Origin: Nereocystis luetkeana
Taxonomy: Eukaryota > Sar > Phaeophyceae > Laminariales > Laminariaceae
Direction: 5' to 3'
DNA: 64,000 nucleotides
Assembly: GCA_031213475.1 (NCBI GenBank)
Contig: JARUPZ010000025.1
Span: 9,131,544-9,195,543, forward strand
Part shown: in pieces, positions 10,692 to 26,003 of the stretch
Numbering within the stretch: the stretch's first letter is position 1
Layout: each line of letters starts with the position of its first letter
Position numbers and translations under genes: made by a program
The notes under the pieces: generated by a model
What the model was told of the DNA's origin: nothing
Databases searched by the model: none
The model's input: the letters and a program-made list of their open reading frames with translations, nothing else

Positions 10692-13600
10692 CTGGGACAA
10701 CAGAAGCGTGTTTCATGTAATCGTGCACGCGGGAGGGGGAGGGGGGGGGGGGGATATTCATTTGTCGCTTGCCTTGGGTCAGTAGACCGTTGACCAAGCA
10801 TCCTTTTCACGACGGGGCACACCTACTCCAGATAGAGGCACCTTTAGACATTTATAACCTTGGGACAGAAGAGGCGGCGTGCTTAATGTAATTGTGCACA
10901 TGGGAGGGGGGGGGGGGTAAGCTGGGTGCAAAGGGTGTGTGCGCGAGGGGGGGGGGGGGGGGGGAGGGGCTGCCAAGATAGGGAGAGCTACGTACCCTAC
11001 ATTCAGGATTTCCGATTCGCCAACCTCACCTCGTAGTCGTCAGAACCAGTAAGACCCCCCCTGAACCTCGAGCCCGCCTCGGACCATCCCGCGGCGCTTC
11101 CCTCAAAAGTACACGCACTCTCGGTGCCATCACCCTCGTAATCCATGGCGTCTATGGAGTGTCCGCGGCCGAGCCCAAGAGAGGCTAATGCCCCGGATGG
11201 TCCTCGGACATTGGGTTTCTTAGTGGCTGATAGGGATGTCTCAGGCGCCTGGCTGGATACCACCGAGAGCTGAGAGCAGGCCGACGATGATCTGAGGTAG
11301 GCGAGTGTTTTTCCCGGCGCCGATTTTCCCGCGGTCGCCGCCGCGGCTACCGTGGTGTGCAGCGGCGCCGTCAGGACCGCCGAGTTCTGCGAGCCAACCG
11401 CCGCTAAGTCGAGAGGCACCGCGGTCGAAGCCGCGTCGCTGTACGTGCTCCCACCGCGCGACCACTTCCCTCCCGTCCCGCCCTCGCTCCCCGCTCCACT
11501 CCCGCCTCTGCCCCTGCTCAATTCCCCGCTTCCACCCGACAGGTTGTCGTCGCCGCTAGACCCCAGGGACGACGTGGACCCTCCCACCTCTTGAGTGCTG
11601 TCGACAGCCAGAACTGAAAATTTCGCCCGCCGTGCTCGGGACTGGGAAGGCTTCGGCGGGCGCTCCCTGGCACCTAGGTGACCGCGCCCTTTGTGGCCGC
11701 TGCTGCTGACATCCTTGGAGAAACCATACCCGCCACCACCACCACCACCACCTTTAACAGCCACCCCCGAACCATCACCAGCAGCAGCATCTGCATCCGC
11801 ATTCGCATCTGCAGCGGCGGCGGCAGCAGCAGCAGCAGCAGCAGCAGCCGCCACCACCGAGAGGCGAGTAGCGTCCTCGTCGGCGTGGTGGTAGCATTCC
11901 TCTTTCGACGGGAGCAGGTCCTTGTTGAAGGTGCCGATTTTCCCCTTGGCCGTGTACTGCTGGGCATCTAGATCGGATGGGACGTACCCTTCATCACCGC
12001 CTTCGAAGTCCTGCGTCAGAGACCGCACGGCTGGTGCGGAGGATCGACGACGCCTGTTTTACCGACGGAAATGGACCAGGCGGAGGGGAAACCCACAAGA
12101 GGGAGATCGGGGCGAGGGGGGTGGAGGTGGAGTCAGTTCCATGGCAACATGAGCTAGATAGTACAGATCAGGAATCTACCCGCCCCGAAAGATTTAGATC
12201 ATGACGTGGGAATGATCTGTACATGATCTGTGCCATGTATGGAAGGGTTGATATGAACTAGATCATACAGATCATACCTGCCCTGAAAGATCTAGATCGT
12301 GAAGTGGGGGGCCTGATATGTCTGATCTGTGTAAACGTCTCGCGGATTAATCCCCGGGGGGGAGGGGGGTTATCTTGTGTGCCATGTTAGGCCTTCCACC
12401 ACTTCCAGATTTTTCGAAAAAAAAAGTGACGCAGCCCAACAAGAACAGGCTGGGGTAGGGGGGATGCCGTTCCGTCCAAGCGCAAGGCAGGGTTGTGGCG
12501 ATAGGGGTTGCAATTAGGCGTGCTAGATACGATGGGGATTGCAACTAGGGGTGCTATCGTACACGGTAGGGGTTGAAATTAGGCGTGCTATCTGCGATAC
12601 GGGTTGCAATTAGGGGTGTAGCACTTTCTGGCCATAACCATTTCCTGACACGTGGGGCTCCTGGACTAAGGAACTACGTACCCAACATCCCAATATTGCT
12701 GGAACTCCTACTATCTTCGGCCATTGAATCACTCACTGGCTTGAGCGTACGACTTTCTCAAAGACACTGTTTCCGTGAGATGTAGAGTGCCTCAAGCGAG
12801 GAGGTTGAAAACCATTTGGACGCGTGTTCGCCTCGTAGGGGCAGCACCTACTTTTGCCTTTTGAGGTTCCCTACTTGAGGAGCTCTGTACTATGAGATGA
12901 GGCATTAGTAAGCCGCCCAAAAACGGTTATTGAGGAAAGTCAAGGCGCACCCCGACGAACAATCCCAGAGCTCAATAAATCCTACTGTATGTCGGTGTAT
13001 CACGAGTATATAGTATCGAAAAATATCAATGGTATTCCAACGATACTGGGTCTAGAGAGCCCGGTCAGTAAGAAACACTTCTGACCGGAAACTGCCATCC
13101 TTATCGTAACACGCGTTGGTACAGATGACTATGGCACGCGCATCAAATGCCTCGGGTCGTTCAACCTGTTTTGGTCTGAGGTGTCGCGATTTGCTTCAGC
13201 TACCGTAAAAGAACGCCGAGTTTGCCCAGGGGTGCTATTATCGTGTTTCAGCGCTCGATTCTCCAAGAAAGGCAACGTTAAGGTCGCCAACACCGAACAC
13301 GGGAGGCGTTTCTTTTGAAAAAAAAAAAAAAAACTCCGGCGGATTGGAACAACAAGGTGTTTTCGGGGTCTGATTTATTAGAGAGCCTTCCGAAAAATCG
13401 AATGCCCGACTTTAGCACCCTGACCGTTGTCAGCCCTTTTAGGACTGTTGGAACTGCAGTCCCATTGTGGTTACAGACCAGTCAAATTCCAAGTAGTTTT
13501 GCCCCCCAGACGGGACTGCTGTTCTAAAAAGGGATTAAAAAAAACAACCGATCAAAAAGCGATCGCACCCACCCCCGTGCGAATCCTCAACGCTCCTACT

Positions 13601-16600
13601 CCTTACGGCATGTGTAGACGGTTGATACTCTCAAACACCTTCGCGTGTCATCATTGTTTCGGTCGATATGTCGGAGTTGATGCCATATCGAAGGGGTTAA
13701 TAGTTTACCACCGCTCACCCGCCCCATGAAATAAGCCGTTCTCATGTAATACCATATAACACCACAGCAGTACGTGCAGCAGTAGTACGTGTTTTACTGC
13801 TGTAGAATATGCAAGGTATACGATTACATGTACCATGGTATCATATACTGGTACTCGTTATAATTATACCGGTATGCTTTTTGTTTTTTCATCCCTTTCA
13901 CTTTCCAGCTTAACCCCTTTAGGACCGCAGTCCCGTTTTGGGGACAATTTACTTGGAATTTGAGTACTTTGTCCCCACATATGGGAGTGCGGTGCTCGTA
14001 CCAGGCATGTAGGAGGTTTTACCCTCAGCGATCTTCGTCTGGGCAAGCCGTGGTCACAGGTGTCGTCTTCTCCCCCCCCCGGTACGTGCCTTCAATTGTT
14101 TTGTCGCGCATAGGGTTCAGCATTCCCACTCCTCATCGATTTTCATCGACGCAGCTATTAATACATGATACGGAGGTGCTGCACGGCTGAATGGATATTT
14201 TCCCGCTTAATCCTTTTAGGACCGCAGTCCCGTTTTGGGGACAAACTTACTTGGAATTTGACTGGTTTGTCCCCATGAACGGGACTGCGGTTCTAAAATA
14301 GTTCCTAGTACCAGCTGCTATTATCAATAGTTAGTACCAGGTAATCATTAACCCTGCTGGGGACATTTGAGAGGAGTATTGAGTTTTGAACACTGACCAT
14401 CAAAAGTGCGTGATTGGTGTTCTGGCCTGGTACTGACAAACCGGTGGGCCGAGAAACGAAGCAAGGAGTCGCAAGGCGCAAGGGATACGGGCGCAACATG
14501 ATCCCTCCTACGAGTATACTCGTACCACTATGAATGCTCTACTGCGGGGGGTGGGGGGGGGGGGTCGGGGCTCCCACGCTGCTTTTGTAGATTATACTGC
14601 TGTAGAGTCTGATGTCAGGAGACAGCATCTTCACCCCTTGACAGGCAGACAGCAACTTTGCCTTGACATGCCTTGACTGACCCCAACTACGAGGCTTTAG
14701 TGTGGAACAACCGGCCCTGTACCCTTGACAGCGCACGTTTTGCCTTGCTTGACATGTCTCCCTGACATACTTGTCGTAGATCGTTGTTTTGGTCGTTATT
14801 TTCCAACGCACAATACACCCGAAGGCGTTCATTAATCAAGGAAGCAAGCAGGGGGGAAGCTAAATATTTTCCAGGAACAACAGGAGTATGATACGTATTA
14901 TAGTGGTATGATATTTACTGATACGCGTATTCGTGGAGTATCGAGCGAGTAAAACCTTTGCACTTATGTCCGAGGTATACGTGTACGTATCATATGATAC
15001 ATATCTTGTACGTATATACGTATATGGTGTGGGTATGGCTTGCGAACTGCTGTCGGCTGGGCAGGAAAAGTTGCGAAAGGGACGGAAGGTTGAACAAAAC
15101 CGATTGGAAAGGAACAATTGGTTGATCTTGAAAAACATCGAAAAAGACAATGGTTGATTGAAAAAAATCGAAAGGGTTCGAAATACGGGAACTCCGTAAA
15201 AAATTATTGTGCATTTTTTTTTAAAGATCATTTTTTTAGTTCGTACCAGTTATTAATAGGAACTTTTGAACTTTTACCCTCAGCGATCTCCGTCTGGACA
15301 AGCCGTGGTCACAGGTGTGTCGTCCCTTTTCCCCCCCGGGCTCGTGCCTTCATTTCCATTGCGCATAGGGCTCTTAGTATTCCCGGTGCTCGTCGATTTT
15401 CATCGAATGTTTGCCAACTCCCGCTCTCGCGCTTTGCGCCGATCAATCTCTATGCGGGAAGAAGTCTTCACTTCCGAGTGCTCGAACTTGCCAAGCGGTT
15501 CGATAGGCACCGACCGTCTGTCTGCCTGGCTGTAGCGGGCAGCCGGGACTACTCAACCGGCACTATAAAGGGAGCACCTGCTGTACTAAGCTGTGTTCAC
15601 TATCAATGCCATTACGTCCAAAAATATACTAGTAGTAAACATTTGGATTGAAATATACTTAAAAAGACAGTCCTAATATTTAGGCCCAGAGTGACCTTCA
15701 GGGTCCCTTAACCCTTTTAGAACTCCAGTCCCGTTTTGGGGACACACCACTCAAATTCCAAGTAATTTGTCCCCAATTGTCTCCGAAATGAGACTGCGGT
15801 CCTAAAAGGGTTGACCCTCCCTGTCCACTGCGGCTGCTGGGCTGCTATTGCTGTACTTGGTTAATCATGTGGTTCTCGTGGTCGCAATAATGAGCAGCAT
15901 GTCCGGAAATATAAAAACCCTTATGGTTTAAATTTTAAATATCAAACGGTCCTTGTGCTTCCGTCCAGACTGGTATCTGGCATTACGGGATACCCGGTGT
16001 TCCTGTCTGGTAGTTGGTCACAACATTAAATAATACCAGGTATCAACAGTCAACATTATTAACTCTTTTAGGACTGCTGTGAGTGGTGCAGTCTCGTTTT
16101 CAGGACAAACCACACAATTTCTAAGTTTTTCGTCCCCAAAACGGGACTGTGGTAAAAAAAAGGGCTCATATTAATATAACGGGGGGGCATAGTAAATGGA
16201 ACCTACGGTAAGAGACAAACACCCAAATAGTTCCCTCTTTTTTTTACGTTCTTACTAACAATATTTGGCTACCGGTATGTGTACTATTACGGGTGCCATA
16301 GTGAATACCAGGTAGGACCAAATCGTGTTGGTAAAAAGTCTGAAATATATAGGTTTTTGTGTGTGCCGTAGGTCCTATTTGTTATGGCCCCCCGTAATAT
16401 GAACAGTACGCGTTCCCATAATATCATAACCACTCGCACCACTCTGTCCGGAAATATATTGGTGCCAGTTACAGAGTACCAGGTATTAATATTAATACCT
16501 GGTAGTTCGTAATAACACGTAAATATATACAGCAGTTTTAATATTAACATTAATACCAGGTATATAATACTAATAGTGGTTTGTGAAAGGGAGGAATATG

Positions 16601-19600
16601 TGCGTACTATTACGGGGGGCCATAGTTAACAGGGCCAAATATTGTTAGTAAAAATGGTTAAATATATAGGTTTTTATGTACACCATAGGTCCTGTTAACT
16701 AGGGTCCCCCGTAATATTAATAGTCCGTAATGGGAGATTGTGAACTGAACGATGTTAATTCATTAATTCTTATATTATTCGTGGTGTGCTAGAGAGAACG
16801 AGGCGTCGTGGCTCATATTCTGGGTTTGTATGCATCATGCATCAACACCCAGACTGACCCTTCGAAAAATAACACAAAAACCTGACGCACCATTATTCCG
16901 GGGGAGCATAGTAAATAGGACCAAGTATTGTTAGTGAAAAAGGCTAAATATATACCTGGTAGGTTTTTGTGTATACCGTAGGTCCTATTTAATGTGCCCC
17001 CCCCCCCCCCCCCTATTTGCCAGAAAGAAGAAAGAGGTATACCAGTAGCCGGGAGGAGGAGGAAATAGATGCACAGATGTGCCCGTGTGGCAAAGCGATA
17101 GGGAGTAGAACTCACATAGTAGGAGAATGTGAAAGATACAAGGAGGAACGGGATGTGTTAGAAGAGGAGATGAGGGAAATAGAAGAATGTGACATGGAGG
17201 AGTTTGACACACTAGATAGCAGCGAGAAAACGATCGCTATCCTAGGAGATAGATGGTGGCCACAGGCGGCCAAACAGGAAGGGGATAAGATTAGCAAAAA
17301 GTTTCTATGTAATATATGGAAACAACGTAATGAGCGCCCAATTGTTGGAGGTGTCTCTATTAGGAGTAGGAACGGTGCTCCGTCTCGAAAGGGATGCGTG
17401 GTCAATGGTCAAATGACTAAGGCAAGCAACAAATGAGTACGCCCCCCCCCCCCCCCCTATTTATTTAATACTGTTGACGAGTGGCAGGAGTAGTAGGTGC
17501 ATGAAGTTATTAATAGTACGCCAGTTTGACCCTTTCAACAATTTAACAGAAACAAACGTGATGCACCCGGTGGAGGGGGTGTGAGGGACGAGGGGTGTAG
17601 AGGGGTACAGTACATAGGTTACAGCACTAATAGTAGTACACCATCCTACTCGCGTAATGTAGTGCGGCAGGCAGGCAGGCAGGCAGGCAGGCAGACGCGG
17701 GCTATAGGCATGAGTAGAGGTAGCTCTCCAAGTGTTCTCAAGATAATGAGGCGTGCTGGTTCATATCGGCATTCTGGGGTTAGTTACGTGTGTATGACTT
17801 TTGACCCTTTCCAACGAAAAACAGGAAACAAACGCGACGTATGTGCCCGGTACACACTGCTGTTTGGCTCATCGCATGCATGCAAGCATGAACAACGCAT
17901 AGCATGCATGCACGCGCACTACACGTGTGCGGTGGCAGCAGTAAGTGGATACGGCAATGGGGCGGTGACTGACTGACTGACAGACTGACTGACGAAATGG
18001 GACACCATTTTTAGCCAAGTCTGATTGACCCTCTTTTTAGCGATCTGAAAAACAAAAACGATATCAAAAAGTGTCATCATGATGCGCGTGTGTGTGTCTC
18101 ATCTCACGGATCCGTATGGCCTACTGCCCGAAAAAAAAAATAATTGAGGGTTGAGGTCGGGCAGGGAGGGGTGCGATTGTGCGACCGCTTTTCAGCGGTA
18201 TAACAAGGAAGGGTTATCCTAGCAAAAACGAACGGTAGTATTAATAAAAGGGCGAAAAAAAAAATAGTCGGACGCTACATTTTCGAAAAGGAAGGGCTGT
18301 CGACAAGATCTTATTCCCGAAAACACCTTGTTGTTCGATGTTGCCAACATTCCCTTTTCAGTTCTGAAAATATCGAACGCCTGAAAAACGATCAAACTCC
18401 TTTGTGAAGGTATTACCTACTGAGCTATAGGGGTAAAATATCGATCGATTACCCAGCCCAAGGTGGTCCTTACAACACTCTCCCCCGCTCTGAACGGCGG
18501 AATATTTGGGGCGTCGGTACCCGTATACAGCCGTACGCTGACCTACCCGCTTCGTTTCAATACCTGGGGAACCAGGGAGGTGTGTTTTTAGGGACGCACG
18601 CGCAGCAAGCGTTTCTACAAAAAAAGAAACGTTCCAAGTGAGGTTCGAACCCGTGTCCGCGACGACGTCAAATGTGAAGGTGTTACCTACTGAGCTATAG
18701 GGGTAAAATATCGATCGATTACCCAGCCCAAGGTAATCCTTACAACGCCTCCCGGTCCGAAATCAACGCTCTTCACGTAACCTCGGACAACCACACACAC
18801 TAACTACTCGTACGACTACTACACGCTCTGCTGCGTAGTATCATCATAGCCCGGGCTGCTTGATCCGCGTGGTCGATGGTCGGCATTCATTGTCGTTCGG
18901 CACCTTTTCCCTCTCAAGCTCTGAAGTCCTTGAACCCAGGAACACCAAGGAGTTCCATACTATTTGGAGGGTGACTTCGGTGGCGGGGGGGGGATGAAGA
19001 ATACTCCGAATCTCCGAAATTCCCCCCAACAAAAAAAAACGTGAAGGGCGAAAAAATCGGGTAATTTTCGCTTTATACCAGGTATACCGGGAAATACGCT
19101 ATAATAATACCAGGCTTGTATACTGGGAAATACGCGTACATCCCTGTATCAAACAATGACATTATTCGGCGTACTCGTAGCACGGGTATATGGAACACGC
19201 CAGCCAACAGGTAGCACTGCTACTATAAAGGCTCTTTCTTATCGGAGAGCATTTTTTCCATACTTTCCAACATTACATACAGCAGTTTTCATATTTCGAT
19301 AAAAAAAAGAGGATGGTCGGCAGTTGCTGGGTCAGACATTTCGCGATGCATACGTGCATGCACCTGGTAAAGAAAAACGTGCAATTAATATTAATACTCG
19401 TAGGTAAAAAGAAGAGTGACTGCTGTTATTAATATTAATTATCAGCTCCCTCCCCGAAAAAGCCCTGCACAACCGCAAAAACAAAAATCACACCCAGCTA
19501 CTACGACTGCAAGGTAAGCAGCAACACCTATCGAATAAACAAATACAATCGGCACGGAGCACGATTTCCCTCCAACCTGCCAGAAAATTCCTACAAAAAT

Positions 19601-22600
19601 TGCACCACTCAGAGCTAATGTGTGTAATAGGGTCGACTCAGAATATTCTGCGGTACCCGCGCATCAAACGGTCAATACCAGAGTATTTACCCGGGTACCA
19701 CTAGAGTATCTACCCTGCAGAGCGCACGCTTACACTCCTGCAAAAAAATGGACCCATCAGAACACTCCTACAAAAAAAATAGGCCAATTAGAACGCTACT
19801 ACAAAAAAATAGACCAATCAGGAGATAGCAGGCGCAATAAATCCCGTCTCTGCTGGCTGCTGGGGGGTCATCCAAATTCCTGCGTCAATCCCTGTTCCAA
19901 TTCAACCAATGCACGACCCCGAGATATGTAGCATGTAGATAATAGACAGATGCTAGGTACTGCTGCGGTGGCAGTCGCATCTCACTGCTGCAGCGTTAGT
20001 CGCATCTCGCAGCTGCAGCGTTGCACACAAGAAAAGGCAGAGGCAGCCTTGCCACACTGCTGTCTCGATGGTTGGTTTACGCCTCTCTACAAAAATGTCG
20101 GGGGGTACTTACATACACTGGCTGTACGAAGGCATCTAAAACGGAAAAAAAAAAAACAGCCAAGGGTGCTCACGAGGGACTTCACTATTGTCGTATCTCG
20201 TCTGCATTCACTCGCCCATACGCTCGCCGGCAGTATCTCGTCTCGACAACAGCCTCACTCGATACACCAATATACCTGGTATACTACCGAATTAACTTCG
20301 GCCAGTATATCCCAACTTTGGGGCTATAATACTGGGTACCGGCAGCATATGGGACAGACGAGAATACCGAGCACGGGCAGTATCTGCTACATATAATACC
20401 GAGTACCGGCAGTACCTGCTGCAAGAATACTGAGCACCAGCAGTACCTCGTACAACAAATACCCGAGTACCGGCAGTATCTGGCACAAAATATCGAGTAC
20501 CGGCAGCATCTGCCACAATAACATCGAGTTCCGGCAGTATCTGGCACAAATGTCGACCAAGGATTTCCCACCAATCAAAAAAATACCCGATAAAAAATTG
20601 ACCAACCAAAAAACTAAGGGCACAAAATCCATTTATTACCTACCAGACCCCGAAAATCCGCCGCATTGGTCAGTATCGATAATAGGAACGCCGATCATGA
20701 ACGCAGTACAAGCCAGTACTTTTACCCCCCGCATGAAAATCAAAAGCCGAAATTTCGCGCGGCATCTATCAGGCATAACCCACAGAGGATCAATCGCAAA
20801 TCACACACACGAGTGAGTACCGGCCAGCGTAGACGGGAATCTTCACAGCGTTGGAGTTGCGCTTCTCCACTAGTACCGAACGTCGACAAATACGCCGTTA
20901 TGTACGAATACTTGCCAGTTACTCACAGCAGTGTCCAAAAGACATACGATATGACGACAGAACCCGCCCGAACACACAGATCATCAAAGCATATATAACC
21001 CCCGTCCGCACAAAGTCTAACACCAAAAAATTACGCAGTACCCGCGTATGCCCCCAGCAAAAGAAACTCCGGTAACCAGAAAAAGGTCCCAGTATAGGCC
21101 AGTATACCCCGGTAATACTCAATACCCGCGCGTGCCCCCAGAATAAGACATACCGAAACGAATATTGGCCAGTATACCCCGGTAACACCGAATATCCCCG
21201 CGTACCCGCAGGTATGCCCCGGTAATACTAAGCACCCGCGTATACTCCCAGAATAAGACATACCGAAAAACCCGACAACATGCCGTGACATAGGTCAGTA
21301 TACCCCGGTAACACCCAGCAACACCCAGCAAGTACCCAATACCCGCGTGTACTCCCATAATAATAATCCTGAAAATCAGAAATTACTCGCCACTATACCC
21401 CGTATCACCCTGAGCAGTACCCGCGTGTATATACCCCCAGAATTATCAACTCCCAAATAAAGGAAATAGGTCAGTACCCCCCAGCCCGAAAAAGGGCCGG
21501 AAACGTCTTTATTACCCGTGTACTGAGCACAACACCGAAATACAAAAAAGGAGAAAAGCCAGTAAACACAGTACAAGAGGGCCCACAGTGCGTAGAGGGT
21601 ATGCATACGCCGTGGTTTTGCCCCCCCCCCCCCCCCGCCCCTGTGATATTCGTCTAAAAATACTGGGGGGAAAAAAATGTGCAAGATGTTGGTACTTGGT
21701 ACTGTCAGAGATACTGATATATACTGTGAGAAACTAGTGCTGCAACATACTTGCAGATACTGGTACTGCCAGATACTGGTACTGGTGCGTCACCAAGGTG
21801 CGCCTCGCTCGAAGCCCAAAACGTTTGATCGGTTTTTGGCGATTTTGGGGCTACAAAATGGATCGAGCGCGATTTTTTTCTCTCGCGTTTGCCGACAAAA
21901 ACAAAACTTCAGCGAGTGCAATTTTTGTTTTTCCGCGGAAAATGGATCGGAGACTCGCGATTGTTTCTTCTGGTTTTGCATCTTTTCCCAAATACACTCG
22001 ACTCGATCAAGACAAGAGCGTATGCAAAATTTGGTTGTTTTTTTTCGACAAAAACTCGCAATCGAAAGAGACTGTCAATTTTGAGCCTGTTTTTTCGACA
22101 AAAAAAATCAAGCCTTCGATTTTTGCCTGTTTCTTCAATAAAAACAACTCTTACCCGAGAGTGTGCGCAAGTTCTAGAGTACGTAGCCGCGGCGGAGAAG
22201 AAAGCCCTCCGCCGCAGAAACCACGTAACTACCCACAAATAGACCGCTGAGCCATCCTATCCCGTCTTCCACCTATCGCCGACCGAAAAAAACTCGCTGG
22301 CTAACAGCCGACGATCGTCAAAGTCAACGACTATAATATCTTCGTTGACTTAAAAAGCCGTTGATTTTATAGCCGCCGATTCGAAAGTCTTTCAACTTAA
22401 AAGCCACTGTCTTACAGGTCGTCCACTGAAAGCCGTTGAATGTGTACAGCAGTCGACTACAAACAAGTCGATGTCTTCAAAAGTCGTCGACAAGATTAGC
22501 CGCCCAATGGTACCCGTCGATTTAGAGCAGTCGACTACTGCTGTAGTCGTTGCCTTCCAAAGCCGTCGACTTAAAGGGCCGACGATTTAAAAGTCGTTGA

Positions 22601-25600
22601 CAAAACAAAAAAACGTCGAAAAAAAGCCGCCTTGACAAAAAAAAAAAAAAAACTTGTTGACGAAAAAAAGGCGCTGAAAAGGCCAGAATTCATCAAGCGC
22701 GCTCCAAACCACCGTGAGGGGGCTCCGTCTCTAAAGGGATGGATGCGTGGTCGATGGTCAAATGACTAAGGCAAGCAACAAATAAGTACCCCCGCCCTCG
22801 CCTCCGCCTCCATACTTCTCGAAACCAATAGAGGAGCGGACAGGGGGGTGGAAGAAGAGAAAGACTTCCAGTACGCACGGCTGAAGGGAAGAGGAAGAGA
22901 CAACAGTCTCCGGAAACTGCGTCAGAGGACAAAACAGCCTCTTCGGGATAAGACAAGGGCGTCTCAGGAACTGCTGAGGAAAAAAGACAGACCACCAACC
23001 AAGTCTTCGTGGAATTGTGGGCAGAACCAAAAGACAGAGTTAACTCTTTCGATGGCAAGTGGTGGTGCCGGAAACAAGAAAAAAAGGCGTCTTTCGATGG
23101 CAAGTGGTGCTGCCGGAAATAAGATAGGAGTATTTCCATGGGGACGGAAAATGGTGGTGGAAGACAGAAGACAGAAGGACCGAGGGGGGGGGGGGGGATG
23201 AGGGAAGGAAGGACACAGAAGGAAGGAAGGAAGAAAGGAAGGAAGGAAGGAAAGAAGGAGGAACAACTCACGTCTTCCTCGCCGCTTTGTGGCGGCAAAC
23301 GCAGCACGCGAAGAGTAGCAGCCCTAGCACAACAACCGCGGCCGCCGCGATGCCCCCGGTGGCGAGCGGATCGTCCTCATACCACGCCATGTCTCCCTCC
23401 AACCCTTGAGCATCACCGTCATCCCCCCCTGTGCAGCGACAAAGGCGGACATAAATTGGCCGCGGTAGAGCAGGGGGGGGAGGGGGGGTCATTTACCGGA
23501 GGGGGGGGGGGGGGCTCATTCACCGAGGGGGGGGGGGAGCTCATTTACCGAGGAGGGGGGCTCATTTACCGTACGATAAGGCGACAAATAAATACAAGAA
23601 AGACGGAAGAGCGGGGGGGGGGGGGTCATTTACCGCAAGACCAGAAGACAAACAAGCAAACAAAAAAAATCACGTAGAGCGGAGAGGGGGGGTCAACACC
23701 GTACGACATGGAGCTAAACAGGCAGATCACACTACCTGGTATGTAAGACGCACGGGTACATACAACACGTCGGTCTTCTCATGCCCAGCTGTATAGATAG
23801 ACCTTGGCCCAGCATTAACAAAAAAGTGGTCGACACAAGCTTGATTTTAAACTATATTGTATAACCCTCTACCCCAAAACCTCAACCGCTGAGGAATTTC
23901 CGCGAAATTTCTCCGAATAAAGACGTACTGAGGAGGGAGTGTGGGGCATCAGCCATTGTGTCCAAGGTGGGCCGAGTCGTGAACATTACCGGCTACTGAC
24001 CACCACGAACCAACAACAAAAAAAAAAAGTTGAAAAAAAAGATATCACCCCCGCCTCCACAACATCAACACATAAATGATACATCCGATACACCGAATTC
24101 CGATTTCCGATATATCGAATTCCGATATATCGGACATTTGCACATCCAACACCACTGACCACTTCCACCACCACCACCACCCGATGTCTGCCTGGTCGGT
24201 AAACACCCGACATGCTCCGTCCCGATACTGTAGGGATGCGAGGCTCTATGGTCATGCAACTAGGGCCATGAAGGATGAAGAGTACACCCTCTCCTCCACC
24301 CGCCCCCGTCGGTACCACCAAAAAAAACAATAAACTCACCAATTGACGAACTTCCCACGACGTAGACGTCCCTCATCACCTCCGCCTCCACGCCCACAAC
24401 GGAAACCCCGGACAAAACCCCCTCGTTATCTGCGAACAACGCCTCCAGAGCACCATCAGACCCGCTTTCAACGGCCTTCTCTTGCAGGCCAGCGACCCCA
24501 TCGCTATCGATGTCGTCGGACTTGACTTGGCATGTGTAGCGCGCATACTGGAAGGATAATACGGAGGGGTGCGGAGGGAGGGGGGGGGGTGTACTCGATA
24601 TAGTGCATGGCCGTAGTCGTATGACCATCGACCCTCGCATCCCTACAATGTTGGGGCGGAGCATGTCGGGTTTTCACCTACCAGGCAGAGATTGCTTGCA
24701 CCATGCGCCGTTAAGCGCCGTGAGGTGTTTGGCGAGTCCCATGAAGGGTGAGCTGCATCCTACTAAGAAACCGCTTGCGAGGCGGGCTGGACAGGGTGTT
24801 CTCGATATCATGCATGGCCGTAGTCGTACGACCATAGACCATCGTATCCTTACAACGCCGAGACGGAGATGTACTCGCATCCATATGGCAGACATTGCTT
24901 GCACCAAGAACGAAGCGCCGTTAGGTGTTCGGCGAGACGCATGAAGGGTGAGCTGCATCCCACTAAGAACCGCTTGCGAGGCGGGCAGCTTCAATGGCGT
25001 GACTTAATTTCTGGTGTGGCCATTTCCAGAGACGAGGGGGGGGGGGGGGGGGTGTACTCGATAGGAGAGATGTACTCGATTTCATGCATGGCCGTAGTCG
25101 TTCAGACCCTCGCATCCCTAAAATGCCGGGACGGAGCATGTCGGGTTTTCACCGACCAGGCACACATTGCTTGCACCAAGCGCGAAGCGCCGTGAGGCGT
25201 CCGGCGAGTCGCATGAAGGGTGAGCTGCATCCTACTAAGCACCACTTAAGAGACGGGGGGGGGTTAGCCTACGGTTGAACGAAAACCTTAACGCCTCCAG
25301 TACCGCAAGCCCGTTTGAAAAATTACTCGGAAATAGAGTTAGACATTATATACCAGGGTACAAGGTATATATATATATGGTCATGTAAAGTGCGCTATTC
25401 ATAGAAAAGGGGGTAAACGGTACAGTACCTGGCACCTGGCGCAGCGAGAGTACCTTTTTTATTTGTGCACATGTATCTCTACTATTCCGGTACAGCACCC
25501 CCAACAAGAAAGACAGAGAGAGCCTATTTTCTGTTTGTGCGCATACAGCCCACAACCCGTAGAAATAGTACCAAAATATTGACGAAATACGACGGTCGTC

Positions 25601-25964
25601 TATACATTAGTATGAAGACCAAGTGGTTCCTATAAATACGCCCACATCAGAGTCAACAAACAGGAAAGCCGGTCCAGGCTGGGTTTCTTATTTGAGACTG
25701 GGTGCGCTGACTTCCGATTTTGTTTTGTTTTGTTTTTGTTCCCTTTAAAAAAAAGAAAAAAACACCCTGTATTTCTTGACGCTCGTTCCCTTGTTATTAA
25801 TCTTATGGTGTCCTGAACTCTACCGCGGAAGAGATTCGACTCTAAATCCCTCCAGTTTGTCCGACAAAAAAAAAATATCCTACAACGAGGAAAAAAACTT
25901 TTTTTTTTCTTTCTGATCACACCTCTTGCGAAGATGAGGAACTGGACTCAGTCTGCAGCGCCCT

Positions 25965-26003
<39 letters not shown>

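Larger units (their letters stand above)
12054..23271. other. receptor intron 15 (11.2 kb), repeat-filled
   Basis: GTGAGT donor at the exon 15 end and ACAG acceptor at 12054. It holds five TIR-1 and three or four TIR-2 MITEs, a LINE family B fragment, a dimeric tRNA-SINE and several minisatellites listed separately. I found no additional exon with paired splice sites and protein-like composition, but small exons could be missed, and the interval could equally be intergenic if the tail is a separate gene. Confidence 0.5.

Noticed and set aside
9349..10793. Long plus-strand frames (up to 157 codons) over the receptor tail
   Set aside because: They lie opposite exon 17, are Pro/Arg-rich shadows of a GC-rich exon and lack splice or start signals.
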